Source: Byssothecium circinans (taxonomy: Eukaryota > Ascomycota > Dothideomycetes > Pleosporales > Massarinaceae). Taken from it: a stretch of 13,559 bases of DNA. This document shows, piece after piece, positions 1 to 7,439 of this stretch (its first letter is position 1; the number at the start of each line of letters is the position of its first letter). The stretch lies in NCBI GenBank assembly GCA_010015675.1, contig ML977011.1:475142-488700 (forward strand), read 5' to 3'. Below the pieces are notes generated by a model that saw only the letters and a program-made list of their open reading frames with translations, ran no database searches and had not been told where the DNA came from. A program made the position numbers and the translations under genes.

Positions 1-202
1 GGCGACGCCATATTAATAGAGGAGGGCGTTGGTAGAGCGAGAGAGGTGGTGGGTAAGTAGGTAAGTTAGATAGGTAGTAGGAGATGAGGAAACTCAGAAA
101 TACGGCGCTAAGCCTAGATAGGCAACTATCTCAGGTAAAGTCCGTTAACTCCGAGTTGCCTTATACTCTAAGGATCCAGTATTCTACGATAAACCCCTAA
201 GA
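1..202. other. Left-edge non-coding sequence
   Basis: I see no gene here. The first 100 bases are purine-rich with loose GTAGGTAAG-like repeats. An 8-bp inverted repeat (AGGCAACT at 120-127, AGTTGCCT at 154-161) surrounds a short spacer. The sequence may be the outer part of the transposon that follows, but no terminal inverted repeat can be matched to the other side, so the element's left boundary is unknown. Confidence 0.4.
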
Positions 203-206
203 TCCT

Positions 207-345
207 AGGGATTCAAGTCTATCAATCAAGTCAATCAAGTCGGCAGGATTTGCTTGATTGACTTGCTAAATTTCGCCTCCCTGATTGACTTGATTGACTT
301 GATACAATCAAGTCAATCAAGTCAAGTTATCAAGTCGACTTGATT
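207..345. repeat. Array of 9-bp units (AAGTCAATC), direct and inverted
   Basis: Units of the 9-mer AAGTCAATC occur in direct orientation near 211-231 and 305-325 and in inverted orientation near 252-265 and 282-303. The inverted pair at 285-301 and 309-325 forms a perfect 17-bp stem with a 7-nt loop. The array abuts the first recognisable transposase codons at 344. It could be the subterminal region of the pogo-like element (transposase binding sites) or a microsatellite expansion that replaced its N-terminal coding part. A sister array differing by one base lies at 13252-13398. Confidence 0.75.
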
Positions 346-2092
346 GTTGCCAACTCTGGGCACCCATGCGGGGAAGTGTGAAAATCAGCGATTACTTAAC
401 CCAACGCAAGAGAAGGAGCTAATATCATTTATTGATGGGCTTTGCGCAAAAGGACTGCCTCCTTCAAGGCAAATGATTCGAAATTTCGCATCAGAACTAG
501 CTGGTAGAGAAGCTAGCAAAACCTAGGTAGCTCGCTTTATCCACCAACACAATATTGACCTTATATTAAAATGGACCACCGGCATTGACTCCACCCGCCA
601 TAGGGCTGATTCTGCCTTCAAATACGCTCTATATTTTGAGCTTTTATGAAGGAAGATTGAGCAGTACAACGTCGAGCCTCGCCATATGTATAATATGGAT
701 GAGAAGGGCTTCTTGATTAAGGTACTCTCCAAGATAAAGAGAGTGTTCTCCCGACGCCAATATAAAGAGGGGGGCATTAAGCAAATGCTACAGGACGGTA
801 ACCAGGAGTAGATAACTACGATTGCTTGTATTTGCGCCGACGGAACTGCCCTTACGCCTGCGCTTATCTATCAGGCAGCTTCTAGTAACATACAAGACTC
901 CTAGCTACAAGATTTCGACCCTACAGAGCACCAGGCCTTCTTCAGCTCATCACCAAGTGGATGGACCAACAACAAGCTTAGGCTAGCATGGCTCAAACAG
1001 GTGTTCGATTGGGAGACAAAGGCCAAGGTAAGGCGTTCCTATCGACTACTTATCCTAGATGGGCACGGCTCGCATGTTACTATGGAGTTTATTAAGTATT
1101 GCAACGACAATAGGATACTACTGGCTATATATCCACCTCATTTGACCCATACGCTTCAGCCTCTCGACGTCTGCATGTTTAAGCCCCTCGCATTGGCTTA
1201 CTTAGCTGAGCTCGCCGATTATATGGATAAATGCCAAGGGCTATCGTTAATCACTAAGAGAGACTTCTTCCGCTTCTTCTACAAGGCCTGGGCGGCATCC
1301 TTCAAGTCAAATACTATCCTAAAGGCCTTTGAAGCAACTGGTTTATCGCCATTTGATCCTCAGGTAGTACTACGCCGATTCGATATAGATGAGTAAGAAA
1401 GGCCTTCTTTAAGCGATAGTACAAGCTTAGTACTTAGCGCTTCAGATTGGAGGAAGATTGAATGGCTTTTACGCAAAGTTGTTGCCAATATTTACGACTC
1501 TCGAGCCTAGCAGCTTAGCCAGACGATTCACACCATCTCAGTACGCAATGCTCTACTCCAGCACGAGAATGGCCGCTTGAAAGAAGCTCTACTTAATGAG
1601 AAGAAGCGCCGGAAGCGTGGTAAGCCTCTACTACTTGAAGCACCACCAGAGTACAATGGTGGAGCAGTCTTCTGGTCACCTACCAAAGTAAAGGAAGCCC
1701 GCGATCGCCAAGCGCAAAAGGAAGACTAAGAGAAGGCTCTACAACTCCAAAAGGACGAGCAGAGTAAGCTTAAGGAAGCCCAGAAGGCTGAGAAAGCTCG
1801 CATGCTTGAGGAAAGGAGGCGTATGAGAGCAGTGGCAAAGGAAGTTCAACTACGGGAGCAACGGGCCAAAGCAGCTCAAAAAGAGGAGGCAAATATAGCC
1901 CGTCTAGTTAACCAGCAACTCAAGAACGACTCTAAGCAAGCTGCCAGAGGCAAGAAGAAGACTATTACGCCTCAATTAAGTGATGGAGAAGATGTTGGTG
2001 TAGAGCTCTCATCAATCGTAGATGTGGGGCCTACACCGGCCCGATCGCGACGGGACCGGAAAATCAAGCTTCCGAAGCGCTTCTGCGAGTAG
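344..2092 (+). pseudogene. Fot1/pogo-like transposase, inactivated by seven in-frame stops
   Basis: One reading frame (about 582 codons) holds a DDE transposase of the Tc1-mariner superfamily, pogo/Fot1/Tigger branch, which cuts and pastes its own element at TA targets. Order of parts: remnant of the CENP-B-type HTH (codons near 400-600), then the DDE core with all three acidic residues present: Asp at 698-700 (MYNMDEKGF), Asp at 1058-1060 (LLILDGHGSH) and Asp at 1166-1168 (LQPLDV). The last two lie 36 residues apart (DD35D). A Lys/Glu/Gln-rich coiled-coil tail ends in a basic KIKLPKRF stretch. Stops lie at 524-526 (TAG), 647-649 (TGA), 809-811 (TAG), 902-904 (TAG), 1394-1396 (TAA), 1508-1510 (TAG) and 1727-1729 (TAA); the TAG at 2090-2092 is probably the natural end. 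There is no frameshift. The N-terminal psq-type HTH is missing; the frame opens from the 9-bp repeat array with no ATG. Each stop is a C-to-T or G-to-A change away from Trp, Gln or Arg codons, as RIP produces. Family assignment is sure; the exact element name is not. Confidence 0.93.
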
Positions 2093-2256
2093 TATATAGC
2101 GCTAATCAAGTTTGCAAGCTTCTCTGAGTGCTGCACTAAAAAATCGCATCGATTTACTATATATATGGAGCTGTACAGCTTCAAAAGTTGTGGGTGGTAA
2201 CACCTGAAAACCGTGCGCCACGCGGGCCCGGGCGTCACGCGCTCGGTTACGGTACG

Positions 2257-2379
2257 TTATAAGTAGTAACTAATTTAGTAGGATTTTAGTTTAGGGAGGA
2301 GATAGTTAATAGACGGCGCTGCACGTAGATAATATGCGCGATAAATTCAGCTTAATATGCTGGCTGGAAGGAAAGGGCT
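2257..2379. repeat. Dispersed repeat, copy A
   Basis: This 123-bp block is matched colinearly, in the same orientation, by 8004-8125 (roughly 75-80% by eye). Both start at TTATAAGTAGTAACT and end at AAGGAAAGGGCT. The right border coincides with the point where the peptide-transporter homology on the minus strand stops, so it is probably the end of an inserted mobile element. It carries no coding potential; whether it is an LTR end, a MITE or another element end cannot be told. The 164 bases before it (2093-2256) are GC-rich in the middle and hold no gene. Confidence 0.75.
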
Positions 2380-3007
2380 ACACCGTGTATGCTAGTCCTG
2401 CGGCTATGAAGAAAAAGCCGACGGCCATCCTTAAAATTGGACCCAATGGCACTCTACGGCGCCGAAGGAAAGGAAGACTAAGTTCTGTATAATCGGGCCC
2501 ATGATTATGCATGCAATCGAGTTGAGGGATTGAATCGTACCGTTCGATATTCCTTGCTGCTTCATCTGACCCGCCTGCGAGATGATATTGTTGGACGTTT
2601 GATTGTAACATAGCCAGAAGATGACGAATCAGAGTATTACCCGGCAACATTTTAATCCACGTTGGATCTCGCAGACGAACGCTGACGTATAGGGTACACC
2701 ATGCTTGTGCTGCGCAGCTCGGTATTCGGGGTCGGCCGCAGTTAAACGAAAGCGGGACCGTATGGCTATCCAGATCACTTGGCTGGCATGCGGGAGGACA
2801 CTGCCTTGCGGTGGTAGCTTGTACCCACAAATGAGATTCCGCAACCAGCGAGTGGGGCTATATTTACCTAATCTCTTGTTGTAGATGATCACCGGTGCGA
2901 TGGAGACGATCAGGATGCAAATAGGCAAAAGATATGCCGCCCAGAAATCGATGTGTTTCTCCATCAATGTTGTGAGAATAGCGGAAAGAGAAGCGACGTT
3001 GACCATC

Positions 3008-3056
3008 CTGTGATTTCATGTTGGTCCGTTAGACATTGAGAATGCTCGAGATTTAC
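3008..3056 (-). other. Relic intron 2 of the peptide-transporter pseudogene
   Basis: Donor GTAAAT at 3056, branch site CTAAC, acceptor CACAG ending at 3008; 49 nt. It joins the QYVFNGYY block to MVNVASLSAI through a split Trp codon, as in the family. Its sites are intact although the gene is dead. Confidence 0.85.
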
Positions 3057-3559
3057 CAATAGTACCCATTAAATACGTATTGTACTGTCAATTTCCGATC
3101 CATCACCCCAAGTTCACCTTCCCTATTCCCCTTCACTCGTGGTTCTCTTCCCGGGATCTGGTCTCCGATAAACGGGTATCGGATCGCGGAGAGTCCTCCC
3201 CGGCCTAGCCCGATGAGGACCATTGCTGCCGCTAAACATCCGACACCCCGCTCCGTACTCTAGCGCGGCAGGGAGCGCAGTCAACATCAACATGAGGTAG
3301 CCTACGATGATGAGGCTACCTATGGTACATAAATAGATAGCATTGCCTCACTGCCCTGCCTGTGGTTCTCCAGGAACGTACGCAAGTCTTAGCATCATAA
3401 TCTTGTACCTCCCAATCCAAGCATCCGAAACCACTGCGAAAACGGACGGAGTGAGGTACTGAAAGAAAAGATAGGCGTTTTGTATCGTTGTGGCTTATGC
3501 TTGACCGAGCCCCAAGGCTCCAGGAATCACACCGTCGCGCGGATTTTGGAAGTAATTTT

Positions 3560-3631
3560 CTAGACTAGATCAGAATGCTCCCTGGATGTGAAATTCGATA
3601 GTACGGAGACTTCGACAATAAGGAGACCTAC
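3560..3631 (-). other. Relic intron 1 of the peptide-transporter pseudogene
   Basis: Donor GTAGGT at 3631 and acceptor TAG ending at 3560. Splicing creates a CAA codon across the junction and joins ITVAW to QNYFQNPRD, exactly the POT-family order. Without this intron the frame runs into non-family sequence and a stop at 3570. Confidence 0.8.
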
Positions 3632-3881
3632 GCCATGCCACTGTGATTCCATACCGAGCAAGCTGCGATACCGCTCCAGTAAATGTTAGAAGCCAGGCAG
3701 TAAGGGGAATATCATCGACTTCGTGAATGAGGGTTTGTATTTCTTCTGTCGTGGCCTTTCGTGGAAGGGAACTTTCGTTTGGCGACTCCGTCGCCACAGT
3801 CGCTTCGCAAGAGGATCGGAGTTTTGACTTAATGAATCCCGTCAGACGCACAACTCCACTGCCGATGCGGCCCATAGTCAT

Positions 3882-4412
3882 TCACCGTGGAGTGTTCAGC
3901 TGACCCCACTCGCAAAATGAACCGTCCGGGCTTGTCTTCGGCAGAATTGACTGGATCCTTCGGAGGGACGAGCCGCCCGGTCCACAACCACCCCCGGTTT
4001 CTGACCCATGCGCTCTTACAAGCTGTGCCACAACGATGTTACTCCACATAATCGTCACTAACCAGCGTACCAGCCCCGCGGTGTCGCCTCATTTATAGCG
4101 TGCCGCATTAGGTGCCCCCCAATATTACCAGGATAGTGGAAACCACGGAATGCAACGGTCATGCAGTTGGAAGAGAGCGCCTTCCTTTTTCGCGACCGGG
4201 TAAATAACGATATAAACTTGGCGTATCCACCTCACAGCGATAGGAGTCATTGAATATCTAATTGAATGGTTACGTCATTCTTAGAGCTACGTGCAGATAG
4301 AATCGGCAAGAATCGCTCGTTCGCCTGTACGCGGCACCCGGACATCGGAACGCAATGTAGAGCCTCAGTCCCGCGTCGTGGAAACTGCAAGTGTCTGTAT
4401 TGCTTCGGCTTC
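3882..4412. other. Intergenic: 3' flank of the aminopeptidase and former promoter of the transporter
   Basis: Both neighbouring genes run on the minus strand, so this holds the aminopeptidase's 3' untranslated region and the transporter's upstream region. I see no convincing reading frame on either strand and no repeat. Composition is balanced, unlike the AT-rich tracts elsewhere. Specific promoter elements cannot be fixed with confidence. Confidence 0.5.
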
Positions 4413-5388
4413 CTAGCTCTCGAGGAACGACTCCAAATGCATCATATACTTTTCTCGCTGATCGACGTGGGTGAAGTGAGCGGCGTTGTCCAGAGTGATC
4501 CATTTGACTTTCTCGATATTTTCAAAGAAGGGCTGCATTGCGACGTCCTGAGCTTCGTCCTCCGCTCCATTTATCAGCAGCGTTGGAGCTTTGATTTGTT
4601 TAAGCCTCGGTATGCAGGTCCACGCACGGAGGGAGCCCGTTATGGAGAGCTCGCTCGGCCCATACCTTCACCAGAAATCAGTATAGAATCAAGAGAGAGA
4701 AATAAGGCTCTTACATGGTGCCATATGTCGTGGAATCCTTCGCAAACCAATCCAATGCAACTTGGACTTCTTTGCACGGCCATGGCCTCGCCAAGCTCAG
4801 GTGTCTCTTGTAAAAGACCTCAACTGCAGCTTCGTATTCTGGAGTTTCGAAATCCCCGGTCTCCTCGGCTTTGTCAAGGATGCGCTGAACATCCCCCGGT
4901 AGCCTATTCTTCAAAGCAGTCATGCTGATCCTCCAGACGTCCATGCTGGCCAAGCTGCTCGAGATTACAAGCCGCCGCAGGTTGGAGGAACTGCTTGGTG
5001 ATGCAGCCCACTCTGCGGCGAGCATACCACCCCACGAGTGACCATAGACGTCAATCGGACGATCTTCCAAGCCGAGGTGCGAAATTAGGTTGTTGAGTTC
5101 GTCCTGGAATAGTTTGACCTTCCAGAATGCTTCGTCGCCGGCCTTTTGCTGCAGATGAGTCGACTTGCCGTTCCCGATCTGATCATAAAAGACGAGAGGT
5201 CTGGATTTGGAAAGATCCGTGAGGGGAAGCAAGTAATCATGGCATGCTCCAGGTCCGCCGTGAAGGATTATGAGGGGCGTAGGAGAAGATTCGAGGTCCC
5301 CGACAATCTTGTACCACGTTTTGCAGGGCTCAGGAATGCCTGGAACGTGAAACTCAGCAGTACCCTCGGTTACAGCGAGAGAAACCAT
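4413..5388 (-). CDS. Proline iminopeptidase (alpha/beta hydrolase, peptidase family S33), two exons
   Basis: Predicted to release N-terminal proline (or a similar residue) from peptides in the cytosol. CDS is 5388-4715 joined to 4665-4413: 308 residues, normal for fungal family members. Catalytic features: oxyanion-hole motif HGGPG at residues 43-47, nucleophile elbow GHSWGG at 116-121 (Ser118), acid Asp261 in NGAEDE, and His288 in NAAHFTH. The cap-domain segment YGTMYGPSEL crosses the splice junction and matches the family, which fixes the intron. No signal peptide or membrane segment is visible. The start ATG has A at -3 and G at +4. There are no internal stops or frameshifts, so the gene appears functional although it lies between a dead transporter and an interrupted UstYa-like gene with the same orientation. 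Related S33 enzymes can act as amino-acid amidases, so the true substrate is open; a role in trimming proline-bearing peptides of a local pathway is inference. Confidence 0.93.
4666..4714 (-). other. Intron of the proline iminopeptidase gene
   Basis: Donor GTAAGA at 4714, branch-like CTGAT, acceptor GAAG ending at 4666; 49 nt. Splicing rebuilds an ATG codon (AT plus G) and continues directly into the conserved YGPSEL block. Reading through instead gives a stop at once. Confidence 0.88.
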
Positions 5389-5432
5389 CGTCGGAATCGC
5401 GAGTTGGAATTGCTAGTGGAATATGGGAAAGT

Positions 5433-5440
5433 CTTTTAAA
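5433..5440 (-). promoter_or_regulatory. TATA-like box upstream of the aminopeptidase
   Basis: The minus strand reads TTTAAAAG 45-52 bases before the aminopeptidase ATG. It is the only TATA-like word in the 213-base gap to the UstYa-like gene, which also holds a G-rich run on the minus strand (around 5545-5575). The placement is close to the ATG, so this is a weak call. Confidence 0.3.
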
Positions 5441-5822
5441 GGAACGCTTGATAGAAGACACTTCAAAGTTGACGATATGCGTTCATGTCCAAGTGGTGTG
5501 GGCTGCGGATATTTAGAGACCGGGCCACGGCGGCAATACCCACGCCTGCTACGCCTCCCCCGCCTCCCTCGCCAAATTGAGCGAACATGGTTTTACTCGG
5601 GTTATTTCTCGAACGGTCCCGGCCTGACGTTGTAATTGTCTTTCGGCAACAGCCTCGATCGTGCCCATCCATCGATACCTTCCCAATTTACACATACGGT
5701 GTCCAAATTAGACCGCAGCTCTTTGCTAGGTAGCGCCGTGTGATCTGCGATCCAGTACGCCGTGTACATAGCCAAATCTGTCTTGCACATCAAACTCCTT
5801 CGAATTGTGACAACGCAGTGGG

Positions 5823-5870
5823 CTATAATGTTGTTAGCCGCTAAATCTTTGCTTGGGGATATGCGCTAAC
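5823..5870 (-). other. Intron 3 of the UstYa-like gene
   Basis: Donor GTTAGC at 5870, branch GCTAACA, acceptor TATAG ending at 5823; 48 nt. Splicing forms an ACC codon that completes the second HxxHC motif (HMTHC), strong support for this junction. Confidence 0.87.
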
Positions 5871-5955
5871 TCATGTGCAGTACGTTATACTCTTCCTCTG
5901 CCGCAGTTGCGTTCGAATAGTAATGGTGCGGGTAAATGTTCCTGTACAAAGCGTC

Positions 5956-6002
5956 CTCCATGGTTCTTAGTGCTTGTCTTCTCAGAGGATATCCGAACTC
6001 AC
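5956..6002 (-). other. Intron 2 of the UstYa-like gene
   Basis: Perfect donor GTGAGT at 6002 directly after HELHCL. A CAG/TAG acceptor in the right phase is absent; acceptor GGAG ending at 5956 (47 nt) keeps the frame and restores the usual number of residues between HCL and the following Tyr-rich block. A CTAAG branch-like word lies about 11 bases before it. An alternative AAG acceptor at 5966 would shift the frame. Confidence 0.6.
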
Positions 6003-6130
6003 GAGACAATGAAGCTCGTGGTGCACCGAGAGTACCGCCACATAGTCTCCATCAGGGAGCTTCACGATGCCATCTCCAATGTCTACATGCGCCATCTGCA
6101 GCTCATGCCTCCTCGCGCGTATGTTTATGG

Positions 6131-6179
6131 CTGCCATCTGTCAGCGAATTCATGCGATTGCCACCGCCTTCTCACTTAC
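6131..6179 (-). other. Intron 1 of the UstYa-like gene
   Basis: Donor GTAAGT at 6179, branch GCTGACA, acceptor GGCAG ending at 6131; 49 nt. It creates a CCC codon joining DVLLQ to INIRARRHEL. All three splice sites are close to the fungal consensus. Confidence 0.88.
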
Positions 6180-6295
6180 GTTGAAGCAAAACGTCCCACG
6201 CTTCATCCACTTCTTCGGGGCGCCCTGTATACTTATCATCTTCACCAAAGTATAGCGGTTGGCGATGATAGGATATGACGTTGTTTCCCGGAGCT

Positions 6296-6308
6296 GCTAT
6301 CATTAATG
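6296..6308. repeat. Target-site duplication, left copy
   Basis: Thirteen bases GCTATCATTAATG, identical to 7189-7201. The next base on each side differs between the copies, so the duplication is exactly 13 bp. Both copies encode the same residues in the same phase of the UstYa-like frame. Confidence 0.78.
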
Positions 6309-6873
6309 GTGCCCGCGCCTTGTGCACGACCCGCGTGTGAGTCATTTTAAAGAGTAAGTTATTTTAAGAACTAAGATACATTCAAGAAGCTACTTTAGCA
6401 CTCCCCACACGCCGCCTAACAAACTAAGTGACCCACAGGTCCAGTTCCGCCATTTCCTAGCCACAGGTGTTCCTCCCTCTAGCTGCGAGCAGCGCCTTCA
6501 GTCGATCAGGAAGGGCTGAGGTGCCGCTTATCCTAAAGAACGCGGCGAGGTAATTTAGGTAAACCTGCTTATAGGAGCTAGGTTAAATAAATAATATAAG
6601 TAAATTATAGATACTACTAACTAGCTTCTTAATCTACTCTCTCTTACGTTTAATAAATATAGTCTTCTTAGGTATTACTATTTAGTAGATTAGTAACGCG
6701 TTATATAGTAGTAGTAAGAGTCCTTACCTTTAAGGAACTTAATAATAACTAGGTCTATCTACCTAAGTAGCTTAATATTACTATTAGATTTATAAGATAT
6801 ATTATAAAGCTTCTACTTAAAATCTAGGAGTTCTTTCTTTATTACTAGAGGAAGGGGCTAGGTGTTTATAAAG

Positions 6874-6907
6874 TAGCTATACTTAAGATAAGGAATAAGT
6901 ATAGCTA
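6874..6907. repeat. Perfect 12-bp inverted repeat in the AT-rich tract
   Basis: TAGCTATACTTA at 6874-6885 and TAAGTATAGCTA at 6896-6907 are exact reverse complements around a 10-nt loop. It lies inside the RIP-altered core of the insertion. It could be a relic of an element's internal palindrome or a chance result of low-complexity RIP sequence. Confidence 0.5.
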
Positions 6908-7031
6908 AAGGATTCTTTATATTAATAAGGGAAGCTATAATAAGAGTATGCGAGGTATAGATAAAGAAGGAAGAAAGAAGAAAGGTAAGAGCTTAAATTT
7001 ATACCTAGTATACGACCTTAACTAAGTAAGT

Positions 7032-7087
7032 ATATAAAAAGTATAGCTAGCATGTAAAAAGCATAGCAAGCGTATAAAAAGTATATA
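7032..7087. repeat. Three 20-bp tandem units
   Basis: AAAAAG(T/C)ATAGC-type units recur with an exact 20-base period: the five-A runs start at 7036, 7056 and 7076. The middle copy keeps CpA/TpG (CATG, GCATAG, GCAAG) where the outer copies have TA, which looks like uneven RIP. Tandem subterminal repeats are common near transposon ends. Confidence 0.65.
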
Positions 7088-7188
7088 TATAGAGGATTTA
7101 TCCTATGTAAAGTAAGTAGATATTAGTAATAACCACTATAAACTTGGCCCTCCTAGCCCTCCATCCACTCGCGATGGCTACAACTCCA

Positions 7189-7201
7189 GCTATCATTAAT
7201 G
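7189..7201. repeat. Target-site duplication, right copy
   Basis: Identical 13-mer to 6296-6308, lying in the N-terminal coding block of the UstYa-like gene just after its membrane helix. It marks the other edge of the inserted element. Confidence 0.78.
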
Positions 7202-7439
7202 AAGTTCCATGGCTTGCTAGGTCAAAATACTTGCAGTATGGCTGCGGTACACAGTTCTTGCTCAATACTATGATTATGAGTACGGATACAACGATATAAA
7301 TCGCACACACAGCGGCAGCAACCGCACGCCAAATCCTGGAGATGCTAGATCGTTGTCCTGTAAGTGGAGTGGAGATCTCCAAAAGCGGGTGATTATCATC
7401 GGTATACTCAGAGGACTGTTTGGAATCGAAGTCAGCCAT

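Larger units (their letters stand above)
2380..3881 (-). pseudogene. POT/PTR2-family peptide transporter, truncated and broken
   Basis: Homology reads from the N-terminus at 3881 to about two thirds of a fungal proton-coupled di/tripeptide transporter (MFS superfamily, plasma membrane, usually about 600 residues). Family blocks in order: an N-terminal ATTEEIQTL segment and first helix, QNYFQNPRD followed by GALGLGQ, DAWIGRYK, ALPAALEYGAG, VLIGLGRGGLSAI, PFIGDQI, NVASLSAI then MEKHIDFWAAYLLP, NNIISQAGQM, ACIIMGPIIQNL, and GPILRMAVGFFF. Two introns are still readable: 3560-3631 (GTAGGT...CTAG, 72 nt) and 3008-3056 (GTAAAT, branch CTAAC, CAG; 49 nt); both keep frame. Lesions: TAA at 3495-3497, an unresolvable junction near 3350-3385 with a TGA, a frameshift at about 3231-3250, TGA at 2629-2631, a frameshift at about 2470-2482, and loss of everything after GLAYTV at 2380, where the dispersed repeat begins. 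The last membrane segments are absent. Identity rests on recognising the family blocks; it is clearly non-functional. Confidence 0.88.
6309..7188. mobile_element. 880-bp inserted element inside the UstYa-like gene, RIP-degraded core
   Basis: The insertion is bounded by the 13-mer GCTATCATTAATG on both sides (6296-6308 and 7189-7201), and removing the insert with one 13-mer restores the UstYa-like frame exactly. No terminal inverted repeat, LTR or poly-A tail is evident. A variable-length duplication would suit a non-LTR retrotransposon; a 9-11 bp duplication would be expected for a MULE. The core (about 6568-7135) is very AT-rich, has almost no CpA or TpG, and has no long ORF. The outer parts (6309-6560 and 7136-7188) have normal composition, so the insert may be composite or only partly hit by RIP. 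Confidence 0.72.
5602..7439 (-). pseudogene. UstYa-family (DUF3328) oxidase gene, split by a transposon-like insertion
   Basis: UstYa proteins are fungal membrane-anchored enzymes that oxidise or cyclise peptide metabolites such as ustiloxin-type RiPPs; two HxxHC motifs are their signature. Coding blocks: 7439-7189, 6295-6180, 6130-6003, 5955-5871 and 5822-5602, with introns 6131-6179, 5956-6002 and 5823-5870. The first two blocks were one exon, now separated by inserted DNA. Ignoring the insertion the frame is continuous for 266 codons, a typical family length. Visible parts: acidic cytosolic N-terminus, one membrane helix at about residues 39-59, the block Y-T-G-R-P-E-E-V-D-E-A-W, first motif HELHC (160-164), second motif HMTHC (192-196, formed across the third intron), and a C-terminal CVNWEGIDGWARSR block. 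Reading into the insertion gives a stop at 7098 after 113 residues, so the product is truncated before the catalytic motifs. No other lesion is seen. The middle intron uses a less usual GAG acceptor, chosen because it restores frame and family spacing. Confidence 0.88.

Noticed and set aside
207..345. Short direct repeats resembling a CRISPR array
   Set aside because: Units are 9 bp, contiguous and in both orientations, with no uniform spacers, in a eukaryotic context.
2380..3881. Functional peptide transporter with extra introns
   Set aside because: In-frame stops at 3495-3497 and 2629-2631, two frameshifts and the missing 3' third cannot all be removed with plausible splice sites.
4266..4928. 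Plus-strand frame of 220 codons
   Set aside because: Antisense to the proline iminopeptidase exon 2 and intron; no family resemblance.
5463..5672. Minus-strand Gly-rich frame of 69 codons
   Set aside because: It overlaps the 3' end of the UstYa-like gene in another frame and derives its Gly run from a G-rich tract in the aminopeptidase upstream region.
5853..6278. Plus-strand frame of 141 codons
   Set aside because: It is the antisense shadow of the UstYa-like exons; the minus strand has family motifs and consensus introns.
6309..7188. The 880 bp as a natural long intron of the UstYa-like gene
   Set aside because: All other introns are 47-49 nt, the 13-bp boundary duplication is exact, and no GT...AG pair at the edges restores the frame as cleanly as excision with one duplicate copy.
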